Source of the DNA: Bolinopsis microptera
Taxonomy: Eukaryota; Ctenophora; Tentaculata; Lobata; Bolinopsidae
NCBI RefSeq assembly: GCF_026151205.1
Contig: NC_087074.1
Span: forward strand, 9,395,226 to 9,459,225
Direction of reading: 5' to 3'
DNA: 64,000 nt
The translations under genes were made by a program, and so were the position numbers. Shown piece after piece: positions 34,660-49,600 of the stretch (positions are counted from its first letter, which is position 1; each line of letters opens with the position of its first letter). The notes beneath the pieces are model-generated. The model made no database searches and had not been told where the DNA came from. It was given only the letters and a program-made list of their open reading frames with translations.

Positions 34660-37600
34660 TCAATCATTGATACTCTCTTTAATCTTCTTCGATTTTTTTA
34701 CTTTTTTCGTGGTATTATTAGCATTTTCACTATCTGTCCTTTTCTTTTTCGTCTTCTTAGTTTTTACTGGCTTTACAATATCATTTAATATAGCACTTTC
34801 GACCATATCAGTATCATTAGATAACTCATTATTTTCTGTACCATTTTCTTTATCCGCAGTCACTTTATCACTGATTATTTTTTCAAATGATTCAATGTTT
34901 TTCTTTTTCTTCCTCTCGGATTCTTCCCACGAACTGACGCCTAGTTTGAAAGCTTTCAAATTGCAATTCCTCCACACTATGGAACCATATGTGTTGTCTC
35001 TGACAGCTGACTCTTTTGAGATTAGAATCTGAAATAAAATGTCAAGCTACTTTTTGGAGGAATATCTTAACTTTATCTAACGCTGCAATATGCCATTGTC
35101 TATAATGACAATTGACACATGCGAAATAATCAGTCGATGCATAATTTGACATTTGTTGGACGACCTGCTTTGATGAATATGAACAATTTTATGCGCCAGT
35201 ATTTTACTGGCAGACACATAACAGAGGCGGCTAGTTATATTATATTAACTATTAAGCAAATTTAGCGGTCATGATAAACTGATCACAGCAGATTTAGATA
35301 ACAGTGGTTGCAGGCTGGTTGATAAACGGTTGGAGTAAACTCCTTTTCCCTAATAAGAGCATTTTTACTTGTCGCAGTAACCGGGATAAATATAATTTTA
35401 CACAGAATACATTACAACCATGCGACTCATAAACAATACTCCAATCCGGATTTTACACGTTACCTGAGCGATGGAAGATTTTATCTGACTGTCAGCAGCG
35501 TGCCACATAGCCTCAACTATTCTACTGCCGGACGGGGTGGTCACCAACCTGTCAACTACGAATACTGCTGTTTTTAGGAACCTGGAATCATATTAGTTAG
35601 AAAGAGAATGAACGATGTATATTCATCAACTTCTTTATCGTTTTTTTTGCAATTTGTACAATTGAATGCTCCTGAACTAGAGTACACTTGAATTATTGTA
35701 TATAATCTGAATATAATCTGAATAGATGCTGTCACCCCTCTATTTTCGGTCTGACTGTATCATTTCAGTAATTCAGTCATGATGGATATTTGATTTAACT
35801 CATGCGTGAACGAGTTAATGTTAGAATACAGGTCCGCTTTATGTGGAATTTAATAGACGACAAGAATTTTAACAAGCTGACGTTTGAAGTTTCTAAATTT
35901 AGAAAGAGTAATGAAATGAGTAGACCACCCTCAGAAAATTAAAAAGTTAAAACTGCCAAAGAAATTCAGCTGAATTTTTGTCGATGAATGTTACTTTTCA
36001 CGGAGGACAAAGCAATAGGTCTATCATTTCTCAACTCTGTCAGTATTAGTGAAGGAACTAGTATAGAAAGAGATCAGAATATTCTTTATTTTTTGATGAT
36101 ATAAGGACCAAAAAACCAAGAACCACAGTCGGCAGTCCTGTGGTGGAGTATTGGTCCCAGCTAGACGTGACGTGACGCGTTACGTGATCGATTGTGTGAC
36201 GGGTCACGTACTACAGCTAGGGTCTTACACTCCAACAGTTAACGCAGGCTATTAATTTATATTAAAAGATTAAAGTCGATACAATAATTACAGGCGAGTT
36301 TACCTGGCGATTTACCTGGCGATCTTAATCGTCAAATCTCTGCCCCTAGGATTTTATCATTAATTTGATACTTTCCCAGTCACTGATTGCAGTCTAGTTT
36401 TTTGTCTCGTCCGACTGTTACGAGTTACGACTGTATTAGGAGATTATGATCATAGTAGTCACGAATCACAATCGCTATTTCATTTACTCAAGCGTGACGA
36501 AATAAGTCACTACATCCCCTTTTCAGCGGAAATTCTGATAGTAGTTGACATTTCTGTGGTCTAAACAGACGAAGATAATTTAAATGAGCACGTCAGAGAA
36601 ATGATTCAAAACATAGGATTCCAACTGGCGAAGATTACCCTTAGAAAATTAAGACAGTCATAGAAATTTAGCTTAGGTTTTTAACATTCAAAAACCCGGA
36701 TTTGAGTTGTTAAACTTTATTTGATAATTACAGGAGATACTCTTCCTTTTGCTTTTTGATTTGACTTTAATCAAAAGTAATTATTCGGAGAATTTAAATT
36801 AAAAGCTACAAAATAGATACAAGCTACAAATTTGTAAGGTGATTTACATAACCTCATACAAAAATCTTCCTAATACCTTACAAGACATTTTTATAACGTA
36901 CGAAATGCGACGGTTTTCCCGAAATTTCGCCATATTTTCGGACAGCCAAAATTTCGGTCGTCGTAATAGAATCCGTCGCATTATTTTTAGCTTATTCCAA
37001 TAATTGTGGCTTCATCGATTCATTTTGTTCTTGAAAAGTTAGTAATATGATGGTGGGACAAATAAACACAATATTCCATGATGAATTTAATGTCAAGTTA
37101 TACGTTTTAAATTAACAATAAATTACATTTATGTGCTAACATAAACGTCTTATAGACTAAGTCAAGATAAACAATTTAATACCAAACTCAATAAGTGAAA
37201 CTGAAAGATTCGAGCCGGACCCCTTAGAGGAAGATGAAGAAATCGATTTATAAGTTTCATTTTGTTTCAACATGATTTTACCGATTTTTAGAAAATTTTG
37301 AATTTCCTTTGTGTCAGAAAACAAAATGATGAAAAATACCCTTATTTTCTGTGACGTCCGAAATGTGACGGTTTTTGTTCAATTTCGCCATATTTTCGGA
37401 CCGCCAAAATTTCGGTCGTCGCACATTGGTCCGCCACAAAAATGTCTTGTAAGGTAGTTGTTAAATCATGATATTTTATTCCTCTGCACCAATGAGTTTA
37501 TACTATGCACGTTGCAGATGATTACGATCAAGATAGAAATGGTGAGGTATGTTACCTGGTGCCATACTCAGGGCCATAGCTCTTTGCAGGCGGTAGATTA

Positions 37601-40600
37601 AAACGTCAACAAACCTAAAAGGTTAAAAAACAGATATCTATCAAATTTCTATCAAGTTTATACAGTAAAGGTCACTCTCAAACTTAAACTTTGTCTTATT
37701 ACAGTTTGTCTTCTCAAGAAGCGATATATTCGCTTTTAACTTCATAATACATAAATCATAATTGTCCATGTGGCAGCACAAGTGTCTCAATTTTGCCAGC
37801 CATGCGAAAAGGATAATGGCAGTCCGCAGTTAATAGTCTATCAGGAACCAACTTTAACACTCATGTTTTCGATCTTGTTGAAATAAACTGACTCTTGAAT
37901 GTCTATCTTGGTGCATATTGTTGCGTTCAGCTCTCCTCTAAAACTCACACTGTAGCATCTTCCCTCCTGAGTAGGCTTCATCTTTCCTTCCTCTAGCTCG
38001 AGCAGTATGCTACCATCATCTGCATCCATCTCAGCCACGACTCCAAGCTCCAACATCCTTTGAGTCAAGTAGTCAGGACGTTTTGAGAGTATGGCCGTGT
38101 ACTGGAAATCAGGAAGCTTTGACATTACGTGAGACATGATGGTTCTAGTTGAATCTCCGTAGATGAAGAACTTCTGCTTCTCCGGGTAGGTCCCAGAAGA
38201 AGACAGGTCTAAACGTTGATACCGGGGAATGTCAACCACTTTGAAGATAACAGTGTTACCGGCGGCATCATGAGAGAATTTCATGCGAAACTCGGAATCC
38301 TTGCGATGCAGCAACTCGTGAAGATTGAGGCGGGTGGTGCCCGTCTTCTTCTCCGCAAGCGTTTCGAATACCACAGGTAAACCGTCTTGTCTGCAAATTG
38401 ATCGATACTTTTTCACCATTTCTTTGTAGGAATTGGACATCCTCACTTTCACTGTAGCTTGGTAATGGTGTTCAGGAATGCCATTACAAGTCATGTATTC
38501 AATGAAAATCTCGTTTTTTAATAATTGATCACAGAGAACAAACTTGTGGATTGCAAAGTCGTCTTCAATGCGTCCAATAGCGTTCAGTACAACCATTCGG
38601 AAAGAATCGCTTATTTCAAAGGCTGATTCATTTGATTGCCAGGGGTTCATGCATGTATTCACCATCACATTCAAGTCCTCGTCACCTTGATCCAAACCGA
38701 GTTTTTCTTTAAAGACCGAAAGGCCCTCACCGTGCGCCTTTGCTTTAAGTCCAGACTCCATCAACATGAGAGGAACTCGGCCAGCATTGGACCCTACAAA
38801 TACGTTCATTGCGTCAGATAGAGCGTCCTGAAGCTTGTTGCATTTCCTGATATCGGTGTTACCCTTGAAGTTCACTACAAACGTGTTGATCAAGGTATCA
38901 GGACCGCATGTAGTCAGAAAGTTCTTGGCTTCTTGGTTCTGGAAGATCTCGCTCAGTTGCTTGTAAGCTATTGTTTCCTTGATCAGTTTCCTTGCACTGG
39001 TAATGTTATAACCTTCGGGGACATTCTGCAGCGGGACACATACGAATGGGTCATCATCCTTCGCCACTGTCAACCACAAGGCATAGAAGATTTTGGAAAT
39101 TGTGGTGCACTGCCCCAATATCCGACCATATCCAAAATTGCTCAATCCAATGACTTTGTGCGACATCAATATCCCTGCTGGAGCAGCTCCCGGCTTTGAC
39201 CCCTCAATTCCGTAGACACCCAGATTAGGATCGCCCTCACCATTCAGTACAACTGGGTGACTAAAGGCAATAGGATACCGCATCTTATTATTACGATAGC
39301 AGAGTGCTCCACCGGGATAAGGACAAAAACCAGACTTGTGAGGATCAATAGTGATTGTGTCCGCCAGCTGAATATTCCTGTATTGCTCTTCAACGTAGGG
39401 ACTAAGCTTGCAATACGGAACAAAGCTGCCTGATGCCGTGTTCATCATTACATCTTCAGCAGGGGCACCTATAAGCATTGTCTTGAAGTAACCTCCCCAA
39501 GCCCCATCGGCTAGCAGAGCGAAGTTGAGTCCCTTCTCCTTGAAAACCTCTCTCAGCGCATACATGTCCTTAATTGGGTCCACTGCAGACTCCTCGGTGG
39601 AACCTATCACAGCCACAACAGCAATAACTGGCTTCTTTTCTTTCAGACACTTTTCCAGTACCTCTTTCAAATGGGCTAAGTTCTGCCTAAAATTTGTATC
39701 CAGATTAATAGGAATATTACCTTTGCATCCAAGACCCAAAAGTGTACCAGCTTTAGGCCAAGAGTAGTGATTATTGGCAGGGCATGTGTAGACAGGTGAA
39801 TGCTCAAGGCCATGCTTCCTCATGAAATCAAATAATCCTTCGTTCATTACACCCTCATTTTCAATGAGACCATTCAATTTGATGTTGTCAACCTTGCCTA
39901 GTTTCCTCATCCGGCTACAGACTGTTTGTTCAAGGTCAAGAATCTCGTCCACATCTACATTGAGGAGCTGCCAAGTGGTGCACTCTACGAGGGCAACAGA
40001 ATTTCTGCGTTCAGACTCACTGTTACCGACCAGCAATTGAGTTTTCAGACCTATCCTGACTTGGTCTTCAGACAGGAAGGTAAGTGGTCCAATCAGTGGA
40101 TCATCATTCAACAGAGCTGCTTTGATAGAAAGAGGTATAAATTTAAGGTTCCGGGACGCCCAAAGAGCTTCGATGTTGGCCACAGAGCCCCCGCAAGTAA
40201 CATGACCCCAAGAGAGAGGTTGTCTACTCCTAGGGTCGATGTTGTATCCTAACATGTCACAAAGCTGTTGTCCGACTTCTTGTTCATACTGTGTTGTTAC
40301 AGGACTAGCGGCTGAATCCACGTTGTTTTGGTTGAAGAGCATGGCAGTCATGTAACCCAGCAGAGATGGCATGGTGGAGTCCCACAGCATGTGGGCTTGG
40401 TATCGAGGTGAGAAGAAGGGGGTATTGCCAGCCATGTCTTCCTGCATCTTCATCAGACAGTCTCTCATGTCCTCCACCTCGCTGAGATAAGGTTTCGACA
40501 ACATCACCTCCTCGGTCAGGTACTCAGGGTCCGCTGGAAAGAAGCTCTTTCTTAGCCGAACATGCTCATCAAAGATGTCCTTGAAAATGCTCATGAACAC

Positions 40601-43600
40601 CTCTCCGTTTTCGGCTCGTGGACCAAGAAACCAACCACCTAGAGCCTTCCAAGGGTCATCGTAATCATCTCCTATTGGGGCGTTTCCTCGGGGCATAATA
40701 CACTGGATAAAATAGGTTCAGTTTAGTTAGTTAATCAATTAGCAGGTTTAAATGAACTTCGAGCATAAACCTCTAATTGGACAAATTAAAAAAACATTAA
40801 GTCCAACAGCGGAAGTTTCAACCATATTGATATATACGATAGGATTTGTAATAGGAAAGCTTTGAAATATCAATACTATAATATATTATATACTTTAACA
40901 TGTTGACGAGGCAGAACGTTAAAGCGACGAAACAAAATAAATCTAATCTCACAAACAACTATGCAGACAGAGTCTTTGCTTTTCTGACCACAATGTCACT
41001 CATCAAGATAATAAAAAAGGAAAGAACCGCTCTAAGGCTTATAAATTTCAAAAATTAACGCCTATTTAATACTCATACATAGACGTAAAGTTTTGAAATT
41101 TAGAAGCTATTATATTAAATATATATTGATATATTATATAACATAATACTGTAAGGGTATGAGGTACTCAACAAAAATCTAGTTTAATTATAAAGTTAGC
41201 GAAGCGAGAGAAGCTATCCTTAGCTTACTTCGAGTCTTCTATTTATTTTCCGATCTATTATCCTACAATAAAGGTGATATCAACAATGTTTTTTGCCGTC
41301 ATTGGCACAAACTGAATATCCATAAAAATTCAGCTCGCCTTGAGGAATTACATAGTATAATAATACAATTACATAATATAATAATACATCATAGATAAAG
41401 CTGCATTAAGCCATTTTTCACAATAGAATGGCATTTTTGATCTGAAAACAATTCCCGAAATTTATACAGGAGGGTGGATGCGGTATGCTGGAACGTGGGC
41501 AATGGGTAATCGCGTACTGTGGTCAATATAATCCTCAATTTGCCATGACTTAGACTAGATTAGTAATTAGTTACACATGGATATTGGACAAATCAGGGAG
41601 CTTGAGTTATGGTCCTCGAATGCCGTGATATCAGAGCGATACCGTGTGAGTGCTACGATATCAGAGCGATACCGTGTGAGTGCTACGATATCAGAGCGAT
41701 ACCGTGTGAGTGCTACGATATCAGAGCGATACCGTGTGAGTGCTACGATGTAAGAGCGATACCGTGTGAGTGCTACGATATAAGAGCGATACCGTGTGAG
41801 TGCTACGACATAAGAGCGATACCGTGTGAGTGCTACGATATCAGAGCAATACCGTGTGAGTGCTACGATATAACAGCGATACCGTGTGAGTGCTACGATA
41901 TAACAGCGATACCGTGTGAGTGCTACGACATTAGATAGACCGACACCGTGTGACTACTAACTCGAAATGCGAGTGCCAGGTAATCAGATGGAGCAATAGA
42001 CATTGAGTTGGTTTCTTGGAATTTTATCGAGTATACAAGGAATCCGGTTCTATTTATACTCTCCGAAACTGTTTGAATTAAATCCTGCTTTGACGGTAAA
42101 CCTTTAACCAGTACGAGCTAGGGTTTGCAGTATCAGGCTAACATTTCTTATCGGCGATAAGCGATAAGATTTTTGAAATTACAGGCGATAACGATAATTA
42201 TCTTCAATTAAATTTATTCTGCATGCTCACAAAAATAGCAACATTACAATGTGTTATCAAATTATTTCCTAAGCTTCTTAAACTTCCTAAGCTCATTATT
42301 GCTTATATAATCTTAATTTACCAATCTCAGTAAAACAAGGGACAAGGTTAAGGCTGATGCAAATTCTCTAATATAATTGGGATTGGCTTGTTTTAAAGTA
42401 GATTCTCACGGGAAGAATAACTAACATAACATTATCACGACACGCAAAACAAGACTAATTTGCGAGAAGCTTTCGTCTAAACTTTGGCAATTTGCTTGTT
42501 AGCTTCTTGTATTGAAATAGAGTATCCGCTATCGGCCAAAATTGTTAGACTTAATTTAGCTTAATCTAGCGTGGGGTTAGAACTTTTAAATATTATATTG
42601 TCATGCGCCTACGGGTGACTACTGAATACGCTGAATACGCACTAAATAAATGCAATCAATTGCACTGGAAAGTAAGTTCAATGATTAGCTAAGAAAACCT
42701 GTTGAATAAGAGAAAATGTAACTTGGTTGAGATCATTCTTGGTGTAGAGAAATTAGTTTTCAATCATTTTCGAAAAGCGAACCATAGTCCGCTATATCTG
42801 CTAAATTTGGTAAACTGACACGACTCAATCTAATGCAGGGCGAGTCTCCGAACTCTCCAATAAGATATTGGTATGCGAATAATACACACTAGATTATTGC
42901 ATTTAGCATTGGAGTGGCAAGTAAATTAACTGACTGAAATGTATTTGGATAATAGGTAAGGACTGGAATCACCAAACTGTGTGCTTGAAAATATATCGTT
43001 AATATAATCTTACTATATATAAAGCTGCTACACTAAAGAACCACTTTGAAGAGAAGTTCACTGCAAAACATACAGTTGAGCCTATTGACACTTTCTTTGA
43101 TCAACCTAGTCCTCTCGCTGACCCTATTACTGCTATTGAAGTTGAGATAGCTGCTAAAGCTTTGAAGAATGGTAGAGCCACTGGGCCTGATGATATCCCA
43201 AGTGAATTGATTAAGTATGCAAACAGAAGTGTATTTCAGAAATATGCAGACTGTATAAATACCGCATTTGAAACAAACACCACCATAACATCTATTGGAA
43301 AAGGCAACATTACTCCACTCCAAAAGCCTAAGAAACCACTTGGTCCAGCAGCAAACATCAGACCTCTCACCCTCTCAAACTGCTCCAGAAAATTACTGTC
43401 AATGATTACCCTAAAACGTATCCAAGGCAAGCTAGATCAGTACACCGGTCCTACACAAAGTGCTTACAAGAGAGGTAGAAGTTGTGGCGATATAATTTGG
43501 TCTCAACGTATGCTAACCTCAGTGGTACTTAGAAAGCATTGGAGCTACCACAGAATGAGTATAGACATGTCAAGTGCCTTTGACACCATCAGCAGAGAAA

Positions 43601-46600
43601 CAGTACTCAATGTTCTTGAAGATGCTGGCTGTACTAGTGATGAAATTAGGATGGTACGGCTCCTACTATCAAACACAGTGTTGAAAGTAAAAGTCAATAA
43701 TACTGTATCAATTGAGTTCCAAAGCACAACTGGAGCATTTCAAGGAGATGCACTATCAGGTAATCTATTTACTGTTGTTGAAGCCGCTGCACTTATTCAC
43801 CTCAGATCTGTACTCTCCCAAGTATCATCAACACCTTACCCAGTGAATCATCCAATCCCTAATCCTCCTATCTCAGAAGAATTCATGCCACTCGAAACAG
43901 GATACTCTGATGATATTGACTTTAATAACACTGAACTTGCTCCACTCAAAGAAATGCTTCCTATCGCTAAAGATATATTCCAGCAGTGGGACCTTCATAT
44001 CAATTCTTCCAAGACTGAATTTGTCCATTTTTATTTAGCAGATCCTAAACCCACTGTTAAACGCAAGGTGATTGTTGGAAAAGTGTATAGAGGTGATGAA
44101 GAGTGGCGCTCTAACAAAACTTTAGGATCGTTGATGTGCACTGTTAAGGATATCAAGAATCGAATATTCCTTGGTAATGTTGCCTTTAGTAAATTTCAGA
44201 AAGTTTGGATGAAGAGCAAGATTTCAGTCCAAAGGAAGATCAAAATCTACGAGGCACAAGTAGTCTCTATTCTACTCTACAACTGCAACTCCTGGGCTGC
44301 ACCACTAGCTTCGTTGAATGAACTTGATATTGCTCATCGCAAACACCTCCGAAGAATCCTCAACATCAGATGGCCTACTGGGGTTATTTCTAATGAGGCA
44401 CTCTATGCTCGTTGTTATGTCACTCCCTTGTCTGTGAGAGTCTCTAAGTTTCGATGGAGAATGTTAGGACATATCTTAAGAGGACAGGAAGACTCACCAG
44501 CATACACCTCTATGTTATTTGCTATAAATTCTGATATTTTTATGGAAGGGAGACGGGGTAGACCATGTTTAAACTTATTAGATGTTATTAGAAAAGACTT
44601 GACTAGTAGAAATCTTGATATTAGACTTAAGAATTTGACTGATTTCGAAGACCTTAGATTTTTAGCTTTAGATAGGGAGGAGTGGAAGAAGTTAGAAGAT
44701 GGTTGATGTTTTTGTTTTCTTTTTTATGCGTTTTGATATCTATAAGGTGCCTAGGATGCTCTTTTAAAGAGATATTTCGTACTTTGAAAGATTTACTACT
44801 ATATATAAAGCGAGACGATATATATGGATGGATGGATCCGTGCCATTTTACTGACACCACGGCATCAACTTTAACGCGACTTTACGCAAAAACCGTAAAA
44901 TATTATATAAAACTGAAACTTTTTTGGCTGGGTCAAATGCTTAAATGGCCTTCAAATCAGCATGAAAAAATAAAAAATTGCCCAAGGAATAAGAATTTTA
45001 ATGCCCAAAATTTGGACCCCCAAGTGTTGTCAAAAACGCGAATTAAATAGGTAATAATAATTTTAGTCTCTCGAGTCATGATACCACTTTAGGGTTAGAC
45101 GGGTTCCTGCTATTATCACTTCGAGATGGCCAGGCCTACTCTCATGCTGTCTATATGTGATGATTAACTCTGAAAAACTAGGGACAACTGGGGAATGATC
45201 CCAGAACCTCGAGATTTCGCGTCTCTTGCTCTACCAATTGAGCTACTGACCCTGATTACCAGAGCGAAATCACCACTCATATACAGCACAATTTCATGCT
45301 TTGTGTGGAATATCATTTATCAGTTATTTAGAATATATATTCGCATGTATCCACACTATATTTACATTACACGTTCAACGTGATATCATTATCAGTGCAG
45401 TGTGTACAACACCAACTACACCAATCAATTGCCAATCTGCGAAACATTTAATTATTATTATCACTTCGAGATGGCCAGGCCTACTCTCATGCTGTCTATA
45501 TGTGATGATTAACTCTGAAAAACTAGGGACAACTGGGGAATGATCCCAGAACCTCGAGATTTCGCGTCTCTTATTGTACACACTGCACTGATAATGATAT
45601 CACGTTGAACGTGTAATGTAAATATAGTGTGGATACATGCGAATATATATTCTAAATAACGGGTTCCTGCTAGTACATACTAATGCAAGAGTATGATACT
45701 ATTACTTATAAAAATAAGTACGAACACGTTAAAAGACGTAAATATAACCGATTGGCAAGTAATGGGGTTAGCTGAACTTTCCGACCAACATCTAATGTTT
45801 TGTATTGTATTAACTTATGATCATAAGTTGTGTTTCTAAGTCCTAGTTTATGAAATTTTAAAACTATAATTTACAGCGTGACGTAGGTACTACTCCAAAC
45901 AAATTATGAGAACTTATTGTTTCTTAACGACAATATTTCCAACAATTGAAGGATCGTTCCAAATTCTAAAAGAAATCTCTTTTAAATTTATTTATTTAGT
46001 TTAGTATACGTTTCATATGTGACCGGTTTAAACTACATTACAAAATACACACTACACACTACACACGTATGCGCAAATTGAAATAACTTTGCGAACTTTA
46101 CCATAGCAACTAAAAGAGGCGCGTGAGCAATGTTTGCTAAGCAATACATACTTTCAGAGGGGCTTCAATCATCTTCAATCTAGATCTCTATGTAATAAGG
46201 TCATTGAATTCTATCAATACATGATGTGATTATTTATTCATTTATTTATTGACGAATTAACGACTGTAAATTTACGATGGATATTTAACTATAACTTTCT
46301 ATTGGAGGGACTGTATCAGAATCCAGATGTAAAGTTACAATTAAAAAGGGGTTATAAAAATAGAAGATTTGCTGAATGAACTATAAAGTAGTGTCGTAGA
46401 GATCAAGCCTGGAGACCCGTCTTGTAACTTTGTAATTCTTATTGTAATTATTTAATAAAAATAAGGTTTACATCGTGATTTACAATGTAATCCTTATTTT
46501 TATTAAATTAATCGAACTTATTGAATTTTCTAAATTTGCAACTGCATCGATGAATTCATTTTTACGATTATTAACATTTGTAGACGTGATTTTACGTCCA

Positions 46601-49600
46601 ATTTTTACGAATTTCATAATTTAACCATTTTGAAACGTGTAGTTTTGTGTGTGAACATTTTGATGTTAAATTCTATAATATGCTGTTGCAGGCTCGCCAA
46701 ATACGGTAAACACCTTAAAGTACTTCACTTTTATGAGATTGAAAAACAGTTCTTGATAGAAACAGGGATTGGTTCGGACTTCGAAATAGACTTCGGATAA
46801 GAAACATGAAAACTTGTAAATTTCGGAAATATTTTGACAGGGTTGTTATAAGCTTGGCAAGACAAAATGTTTAGTGCAAAATTTATGATATTTGAAAAAC
46901 AAAATTGTTTAAAAAAATTTCAAAATTCATACATTGTGTTCGAGCTGGAAAATTGTTAAAGGCAAGAAATGTCATTTTGGCGTTCAAAATAATATTGAGA
47001 TTCTAGATCAATATTAGATTCAACCTATGTCGTTCTTTCTTTATTTGAAGCGAAAATATTGTTTAACAAGAAATGCGGCCGCTTTTCTTTTGTGGATGGC
47101 CGCTCAATTTCCCGATCCGGGATGAAGTATTTTATCATATTCCATACCACCTGGGGACCCCAGTCTTTGCGGTTTATAAGCATGCAGATATGGCGGAGTG
47201 ACAGGCCGAGCGCCGCCCAGTTGATATAATTCTATATTGAATTTGAAAATCGTGTATATTTCTATGTAACCATATGTTTATTGTTTATGCAACCTGACAC
47301 GGATTTGTGCAAAATAGTAATATTAACTCAAAATAATAATACAATGCTATCAATTTGTCCCTAGCGGGATGCATACATGGTGAAATTAACAATGTACTTG
47401 AACATTTCAGCACCGCGCGCCAACAATTGTTTAATTCAGATGATCGCGCAAAATAACTTTGCGCAGGCAGACACGTGGGCGATAACTAGACTGGGGGCGA
47501 GGGCATGTACGCACGCACGCACGCTCGCACGGTCGCAAGCTACCATATACAAAAAAAAACCTCGATCGCTAACCCTTGTCCTTGACTCTTTTGTGCCTTC
47601 GGCACTTAGAGTCATGGATCGGGAAAAAATTGGTTATTCTAAAATTTGTATATTAGTAAATGGCATAAAATGGCATACCATGGCATAAAATGGAGACTTT
47701 TTCTATAGAGAAAATGGAAAAACCTTCGGGTAATTGTCCATTTTATGCCATTTATGCTATTGGCCCCCCCCCCCCCCCCTACTGTTACTATGCAAATTAT
47801 TATTTGACGAGGCTCAAAATAAACTGTTCAATATTGAACTAAGTGTGATGTTAATGGTTCATTCAGACTTCGCAACTACAATAGACACGAGTTATTAGCA
47901 CTAAACTTAAGGAACACTTTGATATTTGTTAAATTTAGACTTTAGTGGCCGTAACACTGAATAACAGAGTTCAATAAAAACTAACAAAGCCTGTGATGTG
48001 CACCTAAACTGGTTCAAGGCCAAAGGCTCAGACTTCATGTCGTTAACTTCATGTCGTTTATCATTAATGACTTTAGACTTACAATAGCCACGAACCTGGC
48101 CTTGGTGGTTTGGGTCTAACGAACAGCACTCAAAGAAATTGTTTGAATATCAACGGAGTACGTGTTTAATGTATAAATTTCACAAAGACCCAGTGCTCGC
48201 CTCTATATTTTATAAGCATACTAAAAAGTCCGTTGTCATAGAGATTGCGATAATCACATTTTTTGGTACTCTGTTTTGACGGATTCTAAAAATATCTTTT
48301 ACACAAACTTCAATAAATAAAAACCATAGACAAGGAGGTACGGAAACAAAACATTTGATCAAACATTACTTGTCCCCAGGGCCCAGTCGTGAAATCAAAA
48401 ATTAATCGAGTTTATGACATAAACACAGAACATTTAAAACTTCATTAAACAGGATAGAAGATTTTTTAAAAAGCTATTTAGATCAATTATTACAACACAG
48501 CTTTTGAGGGTGTTTGTGGTATTTTCCCACAGAATTTACGGTTTGAACGTTTAAACAAAGGAGCTAAATATTTGTGTGTCCTCTTCTGACAGAGTCAAAT
48601 TGAATGACTAAAGTTTATAGTTATCTTTTATAGGATATTATTTTGGGTATCTGTCTTACTTTCGAATGGTCGCTCTGACATCGGCATTGGGTTATTTATA
48701 TTTCCATTTCTCAATGTATTATAAGCAGAATTAAAAAACCTTGTTTAATTTCATAGAATTTCAATTAAAATGCAATGTGACAGTATGTGCTACGAAGAGA
48801 TTTATTGAAACGCTGGTTACACCTTTCTCTCAAGACAAGTTTCTCTTATCGAGTTATGGAGTTAACATTATTATTAGAATTATAATTTATCAAATTATGA
48901 GTATAAGTCATAAGATGTGTCTCGACCGTTTTTGTGATCTAATCCGACACGAGGAAATATGGACAGAACTGAACAATAACCACATTCGAAGACTGAAATA
49001 TCTGAATGACCCCGCAACCCAGGAAACAACTACTCAGTTATCATCGCTCAATAATCGGTTTGGTATCGACGTTACATACTTTTTTTCTTTTTTTTTAAGC
49101 TGACTTAAGAAACCAGGGAATTAAAGTTACCGTCCTAACATTAAATCGATGAATTTATTTATATATCACTTTCTTTTTTTCTTTATTATTATTTTTTTTT
49201 CCTTCTTTCTTCAAAACATTCCAGTACATAGTGCAGAAAGTTGGAGATAAAGTCGTAGTACGTACATGTTGCATTGCACTGGATCGAGCTTGCAGAGTGT
49301 GGTTTCCTTCAGTCTGCGCCGTGCGCTTATATAAACATACGCGGCGCAGCTAGATCGACTGGATGAGATTGCACTGTGTACTGTGTGTAGTAGGCCCCGG
49401 TGTAATGTGATGTGTAATTATGTATGTACTACGGCTTTACAAATTTTGGAAGCATGTAGGGATATAGATCTGATACCAATCGTATATACTAAAAATACTC
49501 TGGCACAATTGTAACTGCAGTTTTACAGAACTCTAAATGCTTAATGAACACTCTTGCAGGTACCACCCGTATTCACACTCAGACCTGAGTTTAGTCATTT

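Noticed and set aside
36150-36230. ACGTGACG-rich imperfect inverted repeat
   Set aside because: Arms are short and mismatched (CCCAGCTAG / CTAGCTG), and no target duplication is seen; too weak to call.
41627-41950. Considered as a CRISPR array
   Set aside because: The 30 bp units are contiguous with no spacers, and the context is an animal intron; it is a minisatellite.
48741-49103. 120-codon plus-strand frame
   Set aside because: No family signature, low-complexity ends, no flanking exon signals; likely chance in AT-rich DNA.
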